NCBI GenBank assembly: GCA_963726295.1
Contig: CAVSBW010000002.1
Span: 62,001-126,000, forward strand
From: DASSQJ01 sp963726295
GTDB lineage: Bacteria > Actinomycetota > Actinomycetes > Actinomycetales > Dermatophilaceae
Reading direction: 5' to 3'
DNA: 64,000 bases
The notes under the pieces are model-generated. The model had not been told where the DNA came from. It saw only the letters and a list, made by a program, of their open reading frames with translations, and did no database searches. Position numbers and translations under genes: made by a program. Shown here one piece after another: positions 33,180 through 41,239 of this stretch. Every line of letters starts with the position of its first letter. Position 1 is the first letter of the stretch.

Positions 33180-34790
33180 TAGTAGCTACCTGAGCGTGTT
33201 GGATCCGGGGCCGAGGCATCCCCCTGATGGGGTTGACGGGCTTGGTGTCCCAGACCACTCATCAGGAGGATGCATGTCCAACGGTAACCGTCGGCTCTCA
33301 CGTGGAGATCGCCGCCGCAACGACAGGCTCGCGGCGCTGCGCGCGGTCGTCACCCGCGAGACCGCGGTGCTCGCGTTCGACCTCGCCGCGGACAAGCAGG
33401 TGTGCGCGCTGACAGACCAGGACTCCCGAGTGCTGGGGCGCCGCACCGTCAAGGCGAAGGCGTGGCAGTTGGCCGAAGCGGTCACCTGGGGGTTGGCCCA
33501 GGCCGCGGCGGCGGGGTTCTCCTCGGTCGTGATCGCCTGCGAGCCGACCGGGCACCGCTGGCGGGTGCTGGACCAGATCGCCGAGGGGGCCGGCGTCCGG
33601 CTGGTCTGCGTGCAGCCGTTGCTGGTGCACCGCGCTCGGGAGAGCGAGGACTTCACCCACAACAAGAGCGATGAGACCGACGCGATGGTCATCGCCCGCC
33701 TGGTCACCGAGCTGCGCTGCTACCTGCCCGAACGCGCCGACCCGACTTGGGCGCGGCTGCGGCACCTCGGCGCCCGCCGGGCTGCCCTGGTCACCGACGC
33801 CACCGCCGCCAAGCAGCAGATCGTCGACCTGCTCGAGTGTGCCTGGCCGGCCGCGTTAGAAGCCTCCGGGAAGCCGATGAAGTCCAAGAGTTGGCTGGCC
33901 GCGATGACCGTAGCACTGGACCGGGTCGGCGCCAGCGGCGACCTGAGCCTGATCCGCCGCTGGGGCTGGACCCGGTTCGCCGCCGCGGTGCGCCGCGAAC
34001 TGCCCCGGCACGGCGCCACCCGCTGGTACTCCAAGATCGTGCGGGCCGTCTTCGATGCCGCAACCGACCCGGCCCAGGTCGTGGCCGGAGTGGCCGACCA
34101 GCGCGCCGGTGGCCTGGAGCGGGCCCGGTTCGCGTTGGCCGACCTGGCCCACGCCCGCGCCGAGACCGCCGTGGTCGAGGCCCGCATGGTGCAGGTGCTC
34201 GACGAGCTCGGGCTCACCGAGCTGGCGACCAGCATCCCGGGGCTGTCCGCGGTCGGCGCCGCCGCGATCCTCGCCGAGACCGGCGACCCCACCCGGTTCA
34301 CCAGCGCCCGGGCAATGGTCAAGCACGCCGGACTCTGTCCCCGCGACAACGCCTCGGGCAGCTACCAGGGCAAGACCGGAATCAGCGGCCGCGGCCGCCC
34401 CCAGCTCCGCCTCGCGGCGTGGCGGGCGGTGTGGGCCGCGTTGCGCAACAACCCGGTGCTCGCCGCCCGGTACGCGCACCTGACCGGCCGTGCCGACAAC
34501 AAGCTCACCAAGACCCAGGCCCGAGTCGCCCTCGCCGGCAGCCTGCTGCGCCAGCTCCACGCCGTCATCACCACCGGCACCGCCTGGGACCCCGCCATCG
34601 CCGGCGGACTCAACCCGCAGACCCCCGCAACCGCGAGGGGAGCCGCCGTTGCCGCGTGACCCCAAGGCGCGATAGCCGACCGGACGGGGCGAGCCCGCCA
34701 GTGCGTCGGGATCACATCCCGCGATAGACCATGGGCAGCCCCGCCCGTCTCCACCAAAGCCCGGATGAAGGCTGTCGGGAAGCAACCCGC
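33180..34790 (+). mobile_element. IS110-family insertion sequence (intact transposase)
   Basis: Estimated extent of the element around the transposase at 33274-34659. IS110 elements lack classic terminal inverted repeats, so the ends cannot be fixed by eye. The 5' non-coding part contains an inverted pair TCAACCCCA (33163-33171) and TGGGGTTGA (33228-33236). The 3' non-coding part (34660-34790) contains a CGGGAT-CAC-ATCCCG hairpin (34707-34721) and two copies of GCGATAG (34669 and 34721). One of these regions may encode the guide (bridge/seek) RNA known for this family. Confidence 0.6.
33274..34659 (+). CDS. IS110-family transposase
   Basis: A 461-aa intact DEDD transposase. SD AGGAGG lies 4 nt before the ATG. 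The RuvC-like N-terminal domain shows the acidic residues in LAFDLAADKQVCAL, IACEPTGHRW and KSDETDAMVIARL. The C-terminal Transposase_20 domain shows IPGLSAVGAAAILAETGD, HAGLCPRDNASGSY and GRGRPQLRLAAWRAVW with the catalytic Ser region. It differs clearly from the remnant at 29214, so the two are not recent copies. It is inserted between the hydrolase and the toxin-antitoxin genes. Confidence 0.92.
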   Translation: MSNGNRRLSRGDRRRNDRLAALRAVVTRETAVLAFDLAADKQVCALTDQDSRVLGRRTVKAKAWQLAEAVTWGLAQAAAAGFSSVVIACEPTGHRWRVLDQIAEGAGVRLVCVQPLLVHRARESEDFTHNKSDETDAMVIARLVTELRCYLPERADPTWARLRHLGARRAALVTDATAAKQQIVDLLECAWPAALEASGKPMKSKSWLAAMTVALDRVGASGDLSLIRRWGWTRFAAAVRRELPRHGATRWYSKIVRAVFDAATDPAQVVAGVADQRAGGLERARFALADLAHARAETAVVEARMVQVLDELGLTELATSIPGLSAVGAAAILAETGDPTRFTSARAMVKHAGLCPRDNASGSYQGKTGISGRGRPQLRLAAWRAVWAALRNNPVLAARYAHLTGRADNKLTKTQARVALAGSLLRQLHAVITTGTAWDPAIAGGLNPQTPATARGAAVAA

Positions 34791-35011
34791 TTGCACGCTA
34801 CGTAGGGCAGGAGACGGGCGCCTGGGCCCCCGACCACCGGCGAACGCGCCTCAACCCCAAGACCAACCAGCCCGCCGGCGAACCTCGGCGAGCGGACTTG
34901 CACTGCACAAATCGACAAACCCAAGCCCCTTGACTTCGTCGCCATAGGCTGGTCTCTACGCCGCGAAGCGCTCTTCCTGCGATTAACACCGCGCAGCACC
35001 GGGGGCCGGAC

Positions 35012-35028
35012 GGTACCGCTGCGGTACC
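35012..35028. promoter_or_regulatory. palindromic operator of the toxin-antitoxin operon
   Basis: A perfect 8-bp dyad GGTACCGC-T-GCGGTACC ending 9 bp before the antitoxin ATG. The position is typical of an autoregulatory site bound by an RHH antitoxin, alone or with its toxin. There is no SD before the ATG, so translation may start near the 5' end of the transcript. Confidence 0.65.
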
Positions 35029-35036
35029 ATCCAGAT

Positions 35037-35234
35037 ATGGCGATGAACCTGAGGTTGACCGACGCCGAGAGTGAAGCCCTGCGCAAGAAGGCCGAGCAGG
35101 AGGGGCGTTCCATGCAGGAGGTCGCTCGAGCCGCGATCGCTCAGTACGTCTCCGAGCGTCCACAGCGACTGAGGGCCGCGATCGACCGAGTTCGCACTGA
35201 GGACAGCGAGCTGCTCGAGCGACTGAGTCGGTGA
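35037..35234 (+). CDS. ribbon-helix-helix antitoxin
   Basis: A 65-aa protein with an RHH-type N-terminus (MAMNLRLTDAESEALRKKAEQ, then SMQEVARAAIAQYVSER) and a charged C-terminal helix that would contact the toxin. Its TGA overlaps the GTG of the Doc-type gene by 4 bp. Role: DNA-binding antitoxin that neutralises the toxin and represses the operon through the dyad just upstream. Confidence 0.85.
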   Translation: MAMNLRLTDAESEALRKKAEQEGRSMQEVARAAIAQYVSERPQRLRAAIDRVRTEDSELLERLSR

Positions 35235-35620
35235 GCGGCGAGGAGCTGGACTACCTCTCGGTTGAGGACCTTCTGGAGATCGCATCCGGGGTGCTCGACG
35301 ACGTCGCGGTCAGGGACCCGGGGCTGCTTGCTTCGGCCGTCGCTCGGCCGAGGACCACTGTGTTCGGTGACGACGCCTACCCGACGTTCGAGGACAAGGT
35401 CGCGGCGTTGCTCCATTCCTTGGTCCGCAACCACGCCCTGGTGGATGGCAACAAACGCCTTGCTTGGTCGGCCGCCCGGGTGTTCTGCCTCCTCAATGGC
35501 CGCGATCTGACCTACACCGTTGACGAGGCGGAGCAGATGATGCTCGAGGCAGCCGCCGGCGGGCTGGACGTTCCGCAGATCGCGGCCTGGCTCGCAGCGC
35601 GGATCGGAGCCGCGTCATAG
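35231..35620 (+). CDS. Doc/Fic-family toxin (death on curing)
   Basis: A 129-aa Doc-type Fic protein starting at a GTG. The active-site loop is HALVDGNKRLAW, matching the Doc HxFxxxNKR pattern with Leu in place of Phe. Doc toxins are known to phosphorylate EF-Tu rather than AMPylate; the GNKR loop favours that activity here. Upstream TVFGDDAYPTFEDKVAALLHSLV fits the family. Paired with the RHH antitoxin, forming a type II module that could stabilise the integrated element. Confidence 0.88.
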   Translation: MSGEELDYLSVEDLLEIASGVLDDVAVRDPGLLASAVARPRTTVFGDDAYPTFEDKVAALLHSLVRNHALVDGNKRLAWSAARVFCLLNGRDLTYTVDEAEQMMLEAAAGGLDVPQIAAWLAARIGAAS

Positions 35621-35656
35621 CGCAGCCTGCTTGGCGTCGTCGACGTCGCGGCCGTG

Positions 35657-35965
35657 TCAGTCGCGGCCTTGCTGGAGGCGCCAGGCGGCTTCGACGGCAT
35701 CCTCGATGGCTCCCGGATCGCCGTCGGCCAGGTCTGCGACGACCATCATGTGCTTGGCGAAGCGGGTCGGGACGCTGAAGGTCTCAGGGAACTCCCTCAG
35801 GATCTCGTCCCGGCAGTCGAAGTCCGCCCGGATCGCCACATGGGCGTCGTCGAGTTGGCGGGCGACCAGCCTCCCCTGATACCGCCACTGGGCGAGCCCT
35901 GCCGTCTGCGTCTTTCGCACGCCCGTGAGGCCATCGGCCAAATCGGCGATGTCCGAGATCTGCAC
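35657..35965 (-). CDS. MmcQ/YjbR family protein
   Basis: A 102-aa protein starting at a GTG with AAGGAGG about 9 nt upstream (an earlier ATG at 35995 would overlap that SD). The C-terminal half carries the YjbR pattern FSVPTRFAKHMMVVADLADGDP then AIEDAVEAAWRLQ. YjbR proteins have a CyaY-like fold proposed to bind DNA; cellular role is unknown. It converges on the toxin gene. Confidence 0.72.
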   Translation of the reverse strand: MQISDIADLADGLTGVRKTQTAGLAQWRYQGRLVARQLDDAHVAIRADFDCRDEILREFPETFSVPTRFAKHMMVVADLADGDPGAIEDAVEAAWRLQQGRD

Positions 35966-36129
35966 GCTCGACCCCTCCTTCGCGGAGACCACCACAGGAC
36001 GGTAGCCCTGCTGAGATCTGCTGCATACCGCCGCGAGTCGACCCGATCCTGTGACGCCGTGAGCTGCTCCGCTGCCCGACTCCGCGTAGTGGACGGCCGA
36101 ACCCAGGCACTGCGGGGGGCCGGGCTTGG

Positions 36130-36642
36130 TCAGGGCTGCTTGCGGTTCGTGAAAGCCCAGTCGAGACCGTCTTCACCCGTGTCATCCAGTGCGATGTCGC
36201 GTCGCAGGCCGGCCTTCTGCGCCACGTTCTGACTGGCCCGGTTCTCTGGGCGGACTCGCCCGAGGATCGTCTCGGTCGGCATCTCGGACGCCACTGAAGA
36301 CACCACTACCGACACCGCCTCGGTGGCCAAGCCCCGTCCCCACGACTCCGGACCGAGACGACACACGAGATTCAATACGCGTCTGCCGTGCACCGTCATC
36401 CGCTTGACCCCGGCGTAGCCGATGAGCCGATCCGAACCCGCCATCCGTACACACCAGTAGCCGAAACCATGCTCCTCCCAGTGACGAACCCACCGGTCGA
36501 CCAACTCTACGGCTTCGCTTTCGTCCTTGAGCAGATCGGACGGGTTGTGCTCAACGGTCCGCGAGTCACCGAGGATCGCAAACACCCCCGCTGCATCCGC
36601 AGGCACCGGCCGGTCCAGGCGCAGCCGCTCTGTCTCCAACAT
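36130..36642 (-). CDS. GNAT family N-acetyltransferase (RimJ/RimL-like)
   Basis: A 170-aa acetyltransferase: LETERLRLDRPVPADAAGVF at the N-terminus, FGYWCVRMAGSDRLIGYAGV, then the acetyl-CoA loop LGPESWGRGLATEAV and ENRASQNVAQKAGLR near the end. The start at 36642 has GGGGGTG nine nt upstream. Probably acetylates a protein N-terminus or a small molecule; substrate unknown. Confidence 0.88.
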   Translation of the reverse strand: MLETERLRLDRPVPADAAGVFAILGDSRTVEHNPSDLLKDESEAVELVDRWVRHWEEHGFGYWCVRMAGSDRLIGYAGVKRMTVHGRRVLNLVCRLGPESWGRGLATEAVSVVVSSVASEMPTETILGRVRPENRASQNVAQKAGLRRDIALDDTGEDGLDWAFTNRKQP

Positions 36643-36783
36643 TGGTGATAGCACCCCCAGATGGTCGCATCGCGAGCCCTACCGACGTCCGCCCCACTTC
36701 GCCGCGTAGGCCGCACTTGTTGGTGGTGTGATCGGGTGAGCGGAGCGCGAGCCCGTGGTAGCGCCGGCGGCGCCGACCGTCCA

Positions 36784-37176
36784 CTAGTACGGGAATGGGT
36801 CCACACCGGCTCCGGGGTCGAGCTCCCCGCGGGACAGCCCGCCCATCACTCGGATGCAGTCGCCCTGGTTCTCGATGAGGTAGCCGTAGGGGGCGAACGG
36901 GAAGAACCTGCTGAGCACGACGCTGCACTGTTTGGTGATGGCTGCGGACGTCATCTGGCCCGTCGCCCAGGCGCTCGCGCACCCACCGTGCGTGAACGTC
37001 GTCCTGGTGATCGGCTTGGCCCACCCGTCGGAGGGATGGGTGTAGAGGACCGTGACGACGTCGTCCTCACCGCACAGCTGCGACGGGCTGCCCGGGGGCG
37101 AGGCAGCTGCCACCGACGGCATCAGCAGGAGCGCCGCACCAGCGGCCAGTGTCGCCGCGACCCTTCGTGGGATCAC
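36784..37176 (-). CDS. small secreted Cys-containing protein C
   Basis: A 130-aa protein with a Sec-type signal (RRVAATLAAGAALLLMPSVA to AAASPP). The mature part has four Cys (SQLCGED, HGGCASA, TKQCSVV, QGDCIRV) that could make two disulfides. Start is the GTG at 37176, overlapping the stop of the upstream secreted protein gene by 4 bp. Third and last gene of a coupled run of three exported proteins. No family recognised. Confidence 0.68.
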   Translation of the reverse strand: MIPRRVAATLAAGAALLLMPSVAAASPPGSPSQLCGEDDVVTVLYTHPSDGWAKPITRTTFTHGGCASAWATGQMTSAAITKQCSVVLSRFFPFAPYGYLIENQGDCIRVMGGLSRGELDPGAGVDPFPY

Positions 37177-37523
37177 GGCTGCCGCCTCGGCAGGCACTCC
37201 TGCTCGGCCGGCGCCAGCGGATGCTCCCGGGCCCGCACCTTGTACAGCTCGCCGGGGTTGGACAAGGCGTCAGGCTGGAGCTCGCCGTAGCGGACGATCA
37301 GCTGGTTCACCCCGCTACGGGCGTTTCCTCCGAGCACCTCTCCGGTGACGGGATCGACCGGCGCGGGAAGCCCCGCGAGGAAGGGCGAGCACAGACCCAT
37401 GTTGCTAGGCGTGCCGGCGGGGGCTTCGGGCGCTGCCTGTGCCGGACCGGCCAGCAGCCCGGCCCCCAGGACGACGAGGAGCGAGCAGGCGAGCCGGGCC
37501 GAGCGCAGGGCGACAGTTGTCAC
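37173..37523 (-). CDS. small secreted protein B
   Basis: A 116-aa protein with a signal peptide (ALRSARLACSLLVVLGAGLL to AQAAPE). The mature domain has two Cys (MGLCSPF and EQECLPR) and a YGELQPDALSNPGELYKVRA segment. The GTG start overlaps the stop of gene A by 4 bp (GTGA) and its own stop overlaps gene C in the same way. Function unknown; coupled synthesis of A, B and C suggests they act together outside the cell. Confidence 0.68.
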   Translation of the reverse strand: MTTVALRSARLACSLLVVLGAGLLAGPAQAAPEAPAGTPSNMGLCSPFLAGLPAPVDPVTGEVLGGNARSGVNQLIVRYGELQPDALSNPGELYKVRAREHPLAPAEQECLPRRQP

Positions 37524-37987
37524 TCGAGGGCCTCGGGCGGGAGGTACGGGGCGATCTCGGTGAAGATGGCGTGGAAGGCGTACAGCGCGCTGCCGCACTC
37601 CTTGCGGTTGTTCGCCTTGAGGTCAGGGAGCACCGTGTCCTCGAGCGAGTCGGTGTTGTGGAACACGTAGGGGTAGGTGACGCCGAACTCCTGCAGCCTG
37701 TCGCACTGCTCGTAGGGGCTGCCGAACTCATCGGCGGGCTCCACGAACGCCTGCCCGCGGGCGAGCGTGGTGACGCAGCCGCTGTAGTCGAAGCCGGAGG
37801 TGTCGATCGTTACGCCGAACATGCCGGCAAAGTGCTGGATGCTGCCGGGGATGGACTTGCACGTGTTGGCGGGGTTCGCGATCCGGGTGACGTTCGGGTC
37901 GTAGCTGCCGGCCGCGGAGGCGGGCGCCGCGAGGAGGACTGTCGACGCTGCCACCGCGACGCCGGTGATCACTGCACTCAACTTCAT
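37520..37987 (-). CDS. small secreted protein A
   Basis: A 155-aa exported protein with signal peptide MKLSAVITGVAVAASTVLLA to ASAAGS and an AGGGAG SD four nt before the ATG. The mature part has four Cys (NTCKSIP, YSGCVTT, YEQCDRL, RKECGSA) and ends IAPYLPPEALE. First gene of the three-gene secreted operon. No recognised domain; not obviously homologous to B or C by eye. Confidence 0.7.
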   Translation of the reverse strand: MKLSAVITGVAVAASTVLLAAPASAAGSYDPNVTRIANPANTCKSIPGSIQHFAGMFGVTIDTSGFDYSGCVTTLARGQAFVEPADEFGSPYEQCDRLQEFGVTYPYVFHNTDSLEDTVLPDLKANNRKECGSALYAFHAIFTEIAPYLPPEALE

Positions 37988-38253
37988 GGGGACTCCCTGC
38001 ACGGTCATGAGGCGGCCGTGACCACGTACCACCCCGTGGAATCGTCACGGTAGGGCGCCGGGGGTGGCCTGCGCCATCACCCAAGTGGGCCATCACTGGC
38101 GCCCCTGCGAGCAGGCTCGACGAGGTTCGCGCTCGGAGCCCCCGGGCGCGGGTGGGCGGCAGGGGAGGACCTGCTATGGGTGCCGTTGGAGGCGGGGCGG
38201 GCAGCACCCTGCCCGGGGTCTCCGCTACGCGGGCGTAGCGTAAGGTGCCCGGT

Positions 38254-38760
38254 ATGTCTGCTGATGGGCCTGCACCGGTCGAACGCGTGTATCCGTCGGC
38301 ACTGATCATGCGCGTGGGCAACCCGGTTCTGTCGTGGTTGCTGTCGGGTCGCCGGCGGTCCGCGAGGGTGGGCCGCGACCTGCTCTTGATGCACGTGACG
38401 GGACGTCGGTCAGGGCGGGTCTACTCGACGCCGGTGGGCTACCACCGACAGCCGGACGGTCGGCTGATGGTGCTGACCAGTTCGGCGTGGCGGGTCAACG
38501 TGCGCGGCGGGCCGACCGCGGTCGAGGTCACCCTGTTCGGGCGGCGCCTGCCGGGCACGGCGGTGCTGGAGGAGGACCCGGTGGCGGTGGCGCGGGTGTA
38601 CCGGGGGCTGATCGACGAGCTCGGTACGGATACGGCACTTCGTCGTCTGGGCATCCGGATCAACCTCGACCGTGCCCCCACCGAGGGCGAGCTGGCCGAC
38701 GCGGCCCGCCGGGAGCACCTCAGCGTCCTGTACCTGGACGTTCCCGGGGCGACCGAGTGA
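38254..38760 (+). CDS. nitroreductase/quinone reductase family protein (DDN-like)
   Basis: A 168-aa F420-type nitroreductase-family protein: RVGRDLLLMHVTGRRSGRVY, then TPVGYHRQPDGRLMVLTSSA and WRVNVRGGPTAVEVTLFGRR are the usual cofactor-binding strands. AAGGTG precedes the ATG; an in-frame GTG at 38245 is possible. Members use F420H2 to reduce quinones or nitro compounds. Its stop overlaps the GTG of the next gene (GTGA), the first of two couplings in a three-gene operon. Confidence 0.82.
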   Translation: MSADGPAPVERVYPSALIMRVGNPVLSWLLSGRRRSARVGRDLLLMHVTGRRSGRVYSTPVGYHRQPDGRLMVLTSSAWRVNVRGGPTAVEVTLFGRRLPGTAVLEEDPVAVARVYRGLIDELGTDTALRRLGIRINLDRAPTEGELADAARREHLSVLYLDVPGATE

Positions 38761-39623
38761 GCCGCCCGGTTCTGGTGGTCGGCGCCACCGGTAACGTCGG
38801 CGGCGCGACGGTCGAGGCGCTGCGCGCCCGGGGCATCCCTGTCCGCGCCGGGGTGCTCGACACGGAAGGGCTGAAGCAGGACCCCGGGGTGGAGCCGGTC
38901 GTGCTCGACCTACGCCGTCCGGCGACCTTCGTCGCCGCGGTGACCGGCATCGGTGGGTTGTTCCTGCTGAGGCCGCCGCCGGTCGCGCGGGTGGGGCCGA
39001 CGCTCAACGCGCTCACGGACGCGGCGGTGCGCGCCGGGGTCGCGCACGTGGTGTTCTCCTCGGTCGCCGGCGCCGACACCAACCGGGTGGTGCCGCAGCA
39101 CCGGGTCGAGACCCACCTGCGCGACGAGGTGCCCTCGTGGACCGTGCTGCGCCCGGGGTTCTTCACGCAGAACCTCGCCGACGCCTACCGCCGGGACATC
39201 GTCGAGGACGATCGCATCCTCGTCCCGGCTGGGGAGGGGCGGGTGGCGTTCGTCGACACCCGCGACATCGGCGCCCTGGCCGCGGCGGTGTTCGACGACC
39301 CGAGCTCGCACCGCGGGCGGGGGTACACCCTCACCGGTCCCCAAGCCATCGACTTCGCCGACGTCGCCGCGATCCTCACCTCCGCTCTGGCGCGCACGAT
39401 CAGGTACGAACCCGCCAGCGTGCTCGGATACGCCCGACACCTCCGGCGGCGGAGCCTGCCGATGGCGCAGGTCGCGGTCCAGACCGTGCTGCACACCGGG
39501 CTCCGTCGCGGTGGTGCCGAGGCCGTCGACCCGATCCTGGAGCGGCTCCTCGGCCGGCCCGCCCGCAGGCTCGAGGACTACGTCACTGAGTACGCCGCCA
39601 CGTGGGAACGAGCCGACGCATGA
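38757..39623 (+). CDS. NmrA-like NAD(P)-binding atypical SDR
   Basis: A 288-aa oxidoreductase with the Rossmann start LVVGATGNVGGATVEALRAR, HVVFSSVAGADTN and VLRPGFFTQNLADAYRRDI, typical of NmrA/NAD(P)H azoreductase-like atypical SDRs. Start at a GTG overlapping the upstream stop; the ORF end overlaps the TetR start (ATGA). Its neighbours suggest quinone or xenobiotic reduction under TetR control; this is inference. Confidence 0.87.
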   Translation: MSRPVLVVGATGNVGGATVEALRARGIPVRAGVLDTEGLKQDPGVEPVVLDLRRPATFVAAVTGIGGLFLLRPPPVARVGPTLNALTDAAVRAGVAHVVFSSVAGADTNRVVPQHRVETHLRDEVPSWTVLRPGFFTQNLADAYRRDIVEDDRILVPAGEGRVAFVDTRDIGALAAAVFDDPSSHRGRGYTLTGPQAIDFADVAAILTSALARTIRYEPASVLGYARHLRRRSLPMAQVAVQTVLHTGLRRGGAEAVDPILERLLGRPARRLEDYVTEYAATWERADA

Positions 39624-40261
39624 CCAGGACCGGCCTCACCGGCACCCCGCAACCGGCCGCCAGAACCGCAGCAGCATCAAGTCCGGACGCGGGCGCGCTC
39701 GACCCACGGGTCGTGCGCTCTCGCCGTCGGGCGCTGGCCGCGGCGCTGGACCTGGTCGCCGAGCGTGGAGTCGCCGGAGCAACCGTGGAGGCGGTCTCCG
39801 CTCGCAGCGGCGTCGCGAAGACGACGATCTACCGCCAGTGGCCCAACCAGGCCGCGCTGGTCCTGGACGCCTTCCGCACCGTCGCACCCGACCCACCCCA
39901 GCCGGACACCGGGACCCTCCACGGCGACCTGGTGATCCTCTTGCGGGGCCTCACCGAGGCGCTGTCCACCGGACCCGCAGGCGCCCTGATGCCGGCACTG
40001 ATCGAGGCCTCCGGGCGCGACCTCGACTTCGCCCGGCTCCACGCAGAGGACACAGAGCGGCGCCACCGACCTGTGCTTGCCGTCCTCGCGCGCGGCCAGG
40101 AGCGCGGCGAGCTGCCCCCGGACACCGACCTCGACGACCTGGTCGACCTTCTCGCCGGACCCGTCTTCAGCCGCCGGTACGTCTCGATCCGCCCCGTCGA
40201 CGCCACCTTCGCCGACCACATCGTGACCTGGGTGCTGGCCAGCCTGAACGCCCCGCGATGA
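39620..40261 (+). CDS. TetR/AcrR family regulator
   Basis: A 213-aa regulator. The N-terminal HTH covers RRALAAALDLVAERGVAGAT through SGVAKTTIYRQWPNQAALVL. The C-terminal domain (TetR_C-like) includes ALIEASGRDLDFARLHAED. Third gene of the nitroreductase-SDR-TetR operon, coupled by ATGA; it probably represses this operon and responds to a small hydrophobic or redox-active ligand. A good operator was not located in the 38.0-38.25 kb promoter region. Confidence 0.88.
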   Translation: MTRTGLTGTPQPAARTAAASSPDAGALDPRVVRSRRRALAAALDLVAERGVAGATVEAVSARSGVAKTTIYRQWPNQAALVLDAFRTVAPDPPQPDTGTLHGDLVILLRGLTEALSTGPAGALMPALIEASGRDLDFARLHAEDTERRHRPVLAVLARGQERGELPPDTDLDDLVDLLAGPVFSRRYVSIRPVDATFADHIVTWVLASLNAPR

Positions 40262-41239
40262 CCCGCGCGGGCCACCCCACGGGACGGTCCCTTCGCCTCG
40301 ACCGACGTTCCGGGTCGGCGGGCGCTTCATCGGTCGACCCTTGCGTCCGCATGGCGGACCGTCACCATCCGATCTCCCGCTGGCCGGAGCTCGGTCAGGT
40401 TGAACTCCGCCAAGCGGCGCCTTGAGATCGCTGCCGTGCTTGCCGGATCCAGCCCGGAATCCCCCCACGACTCCCAGACCGAACAGTTCGACCCCTCGAG
40501 CATTGCGCGAGGGGAGCGCCGCTGCCTCCTCAGCCCTCAGACTCCACCGAGGGCTGCCCGAAACCGCTGAGGCCTACGTTGGCGACGCACCCCCGGGCCT
40601 GCGACGGCGGCCCGGGGGTGCGTCTGTCCCGTGGTTCCTTTCGGACCCCTCCGGGACGGGCACCCGAACCGCACGGGACCCTTGGAAGATCGACACAGGG
40701 TGCCCGGACGGGGCGGGCAGGTGCCTGCCCTGCACGCTAGGCAGGTGCGGCAAAGGTTCGACAGGGAAGTCTCACCGCTGACTGGGAAGGTGACCGAAGT
40801 CACATCGACAACGGCGTCCCCCTCACGGGCCGTCTGAGGGGGCACACTCCCACCTTAGGCTCACCCGGGTCCCCCCCCCCCCCCCGGACCCGATGGGCCT
40901 AGCGTCCCGGGGTTGAGGCCCCGCCGGCTTCCCCCGGGGCGCGTCCGCCCCTCACAGCAGCGCAAGCCGTGCCGTGGTCGTGCACTAACCACGCACGGGA
41001 GAATGGCCGTCGCAGGGCCCGTCGGCGCACGCGTCGCTCTGCGCCTGCCCTGGGGACTCGAGGAGCGTCGCGCGGGAGCCGGCGGAGAGGGTTGTCGACC
41101 GCCGCGCACGCGACGCGGCGATCCTCGACGAGCGTCCGGAGTAGGCCGAGAGGTGAGCTGAGGTTCTATCGTCCATGCACTCCAAGGGCCAAGGTCGAGA
41201 CGCGGAGGGTGTTGCCGCGCAGCTGGTCCAAGGAGCACA
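40262..41239. other. about 980-bp interval without a convincing gene
   Basis: Frames here lack coding character. The interval holds a strong hairpin (40584-40624), a smaller CCCCCTCA/TGAGGGGG stem (40818-40842), and a 15-C homopolymer at 40871-40885. The long minus-strand frame 40861-41646 overlaps the protease gene and looks like a shadow. No RNA gene is recognised. Confidence 0.5.
40584..40624. terminator. 16-bp hairpin
   Basis: Perfect arms 40584-40599 and 40609-40624 around a 9-nt loop, about 320 bp after the TetR gene, followed by TGTCC rather than a T-run. Probable terminator, or a structured RNA end. Confidence 0.65.

Noticed and set aside
29214..34659. Composite transposon bounded by the two IS110 copies
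   Set aside because: One copy is a broken remnant and their proteins are clearly different, so they are not paired copies of one element.
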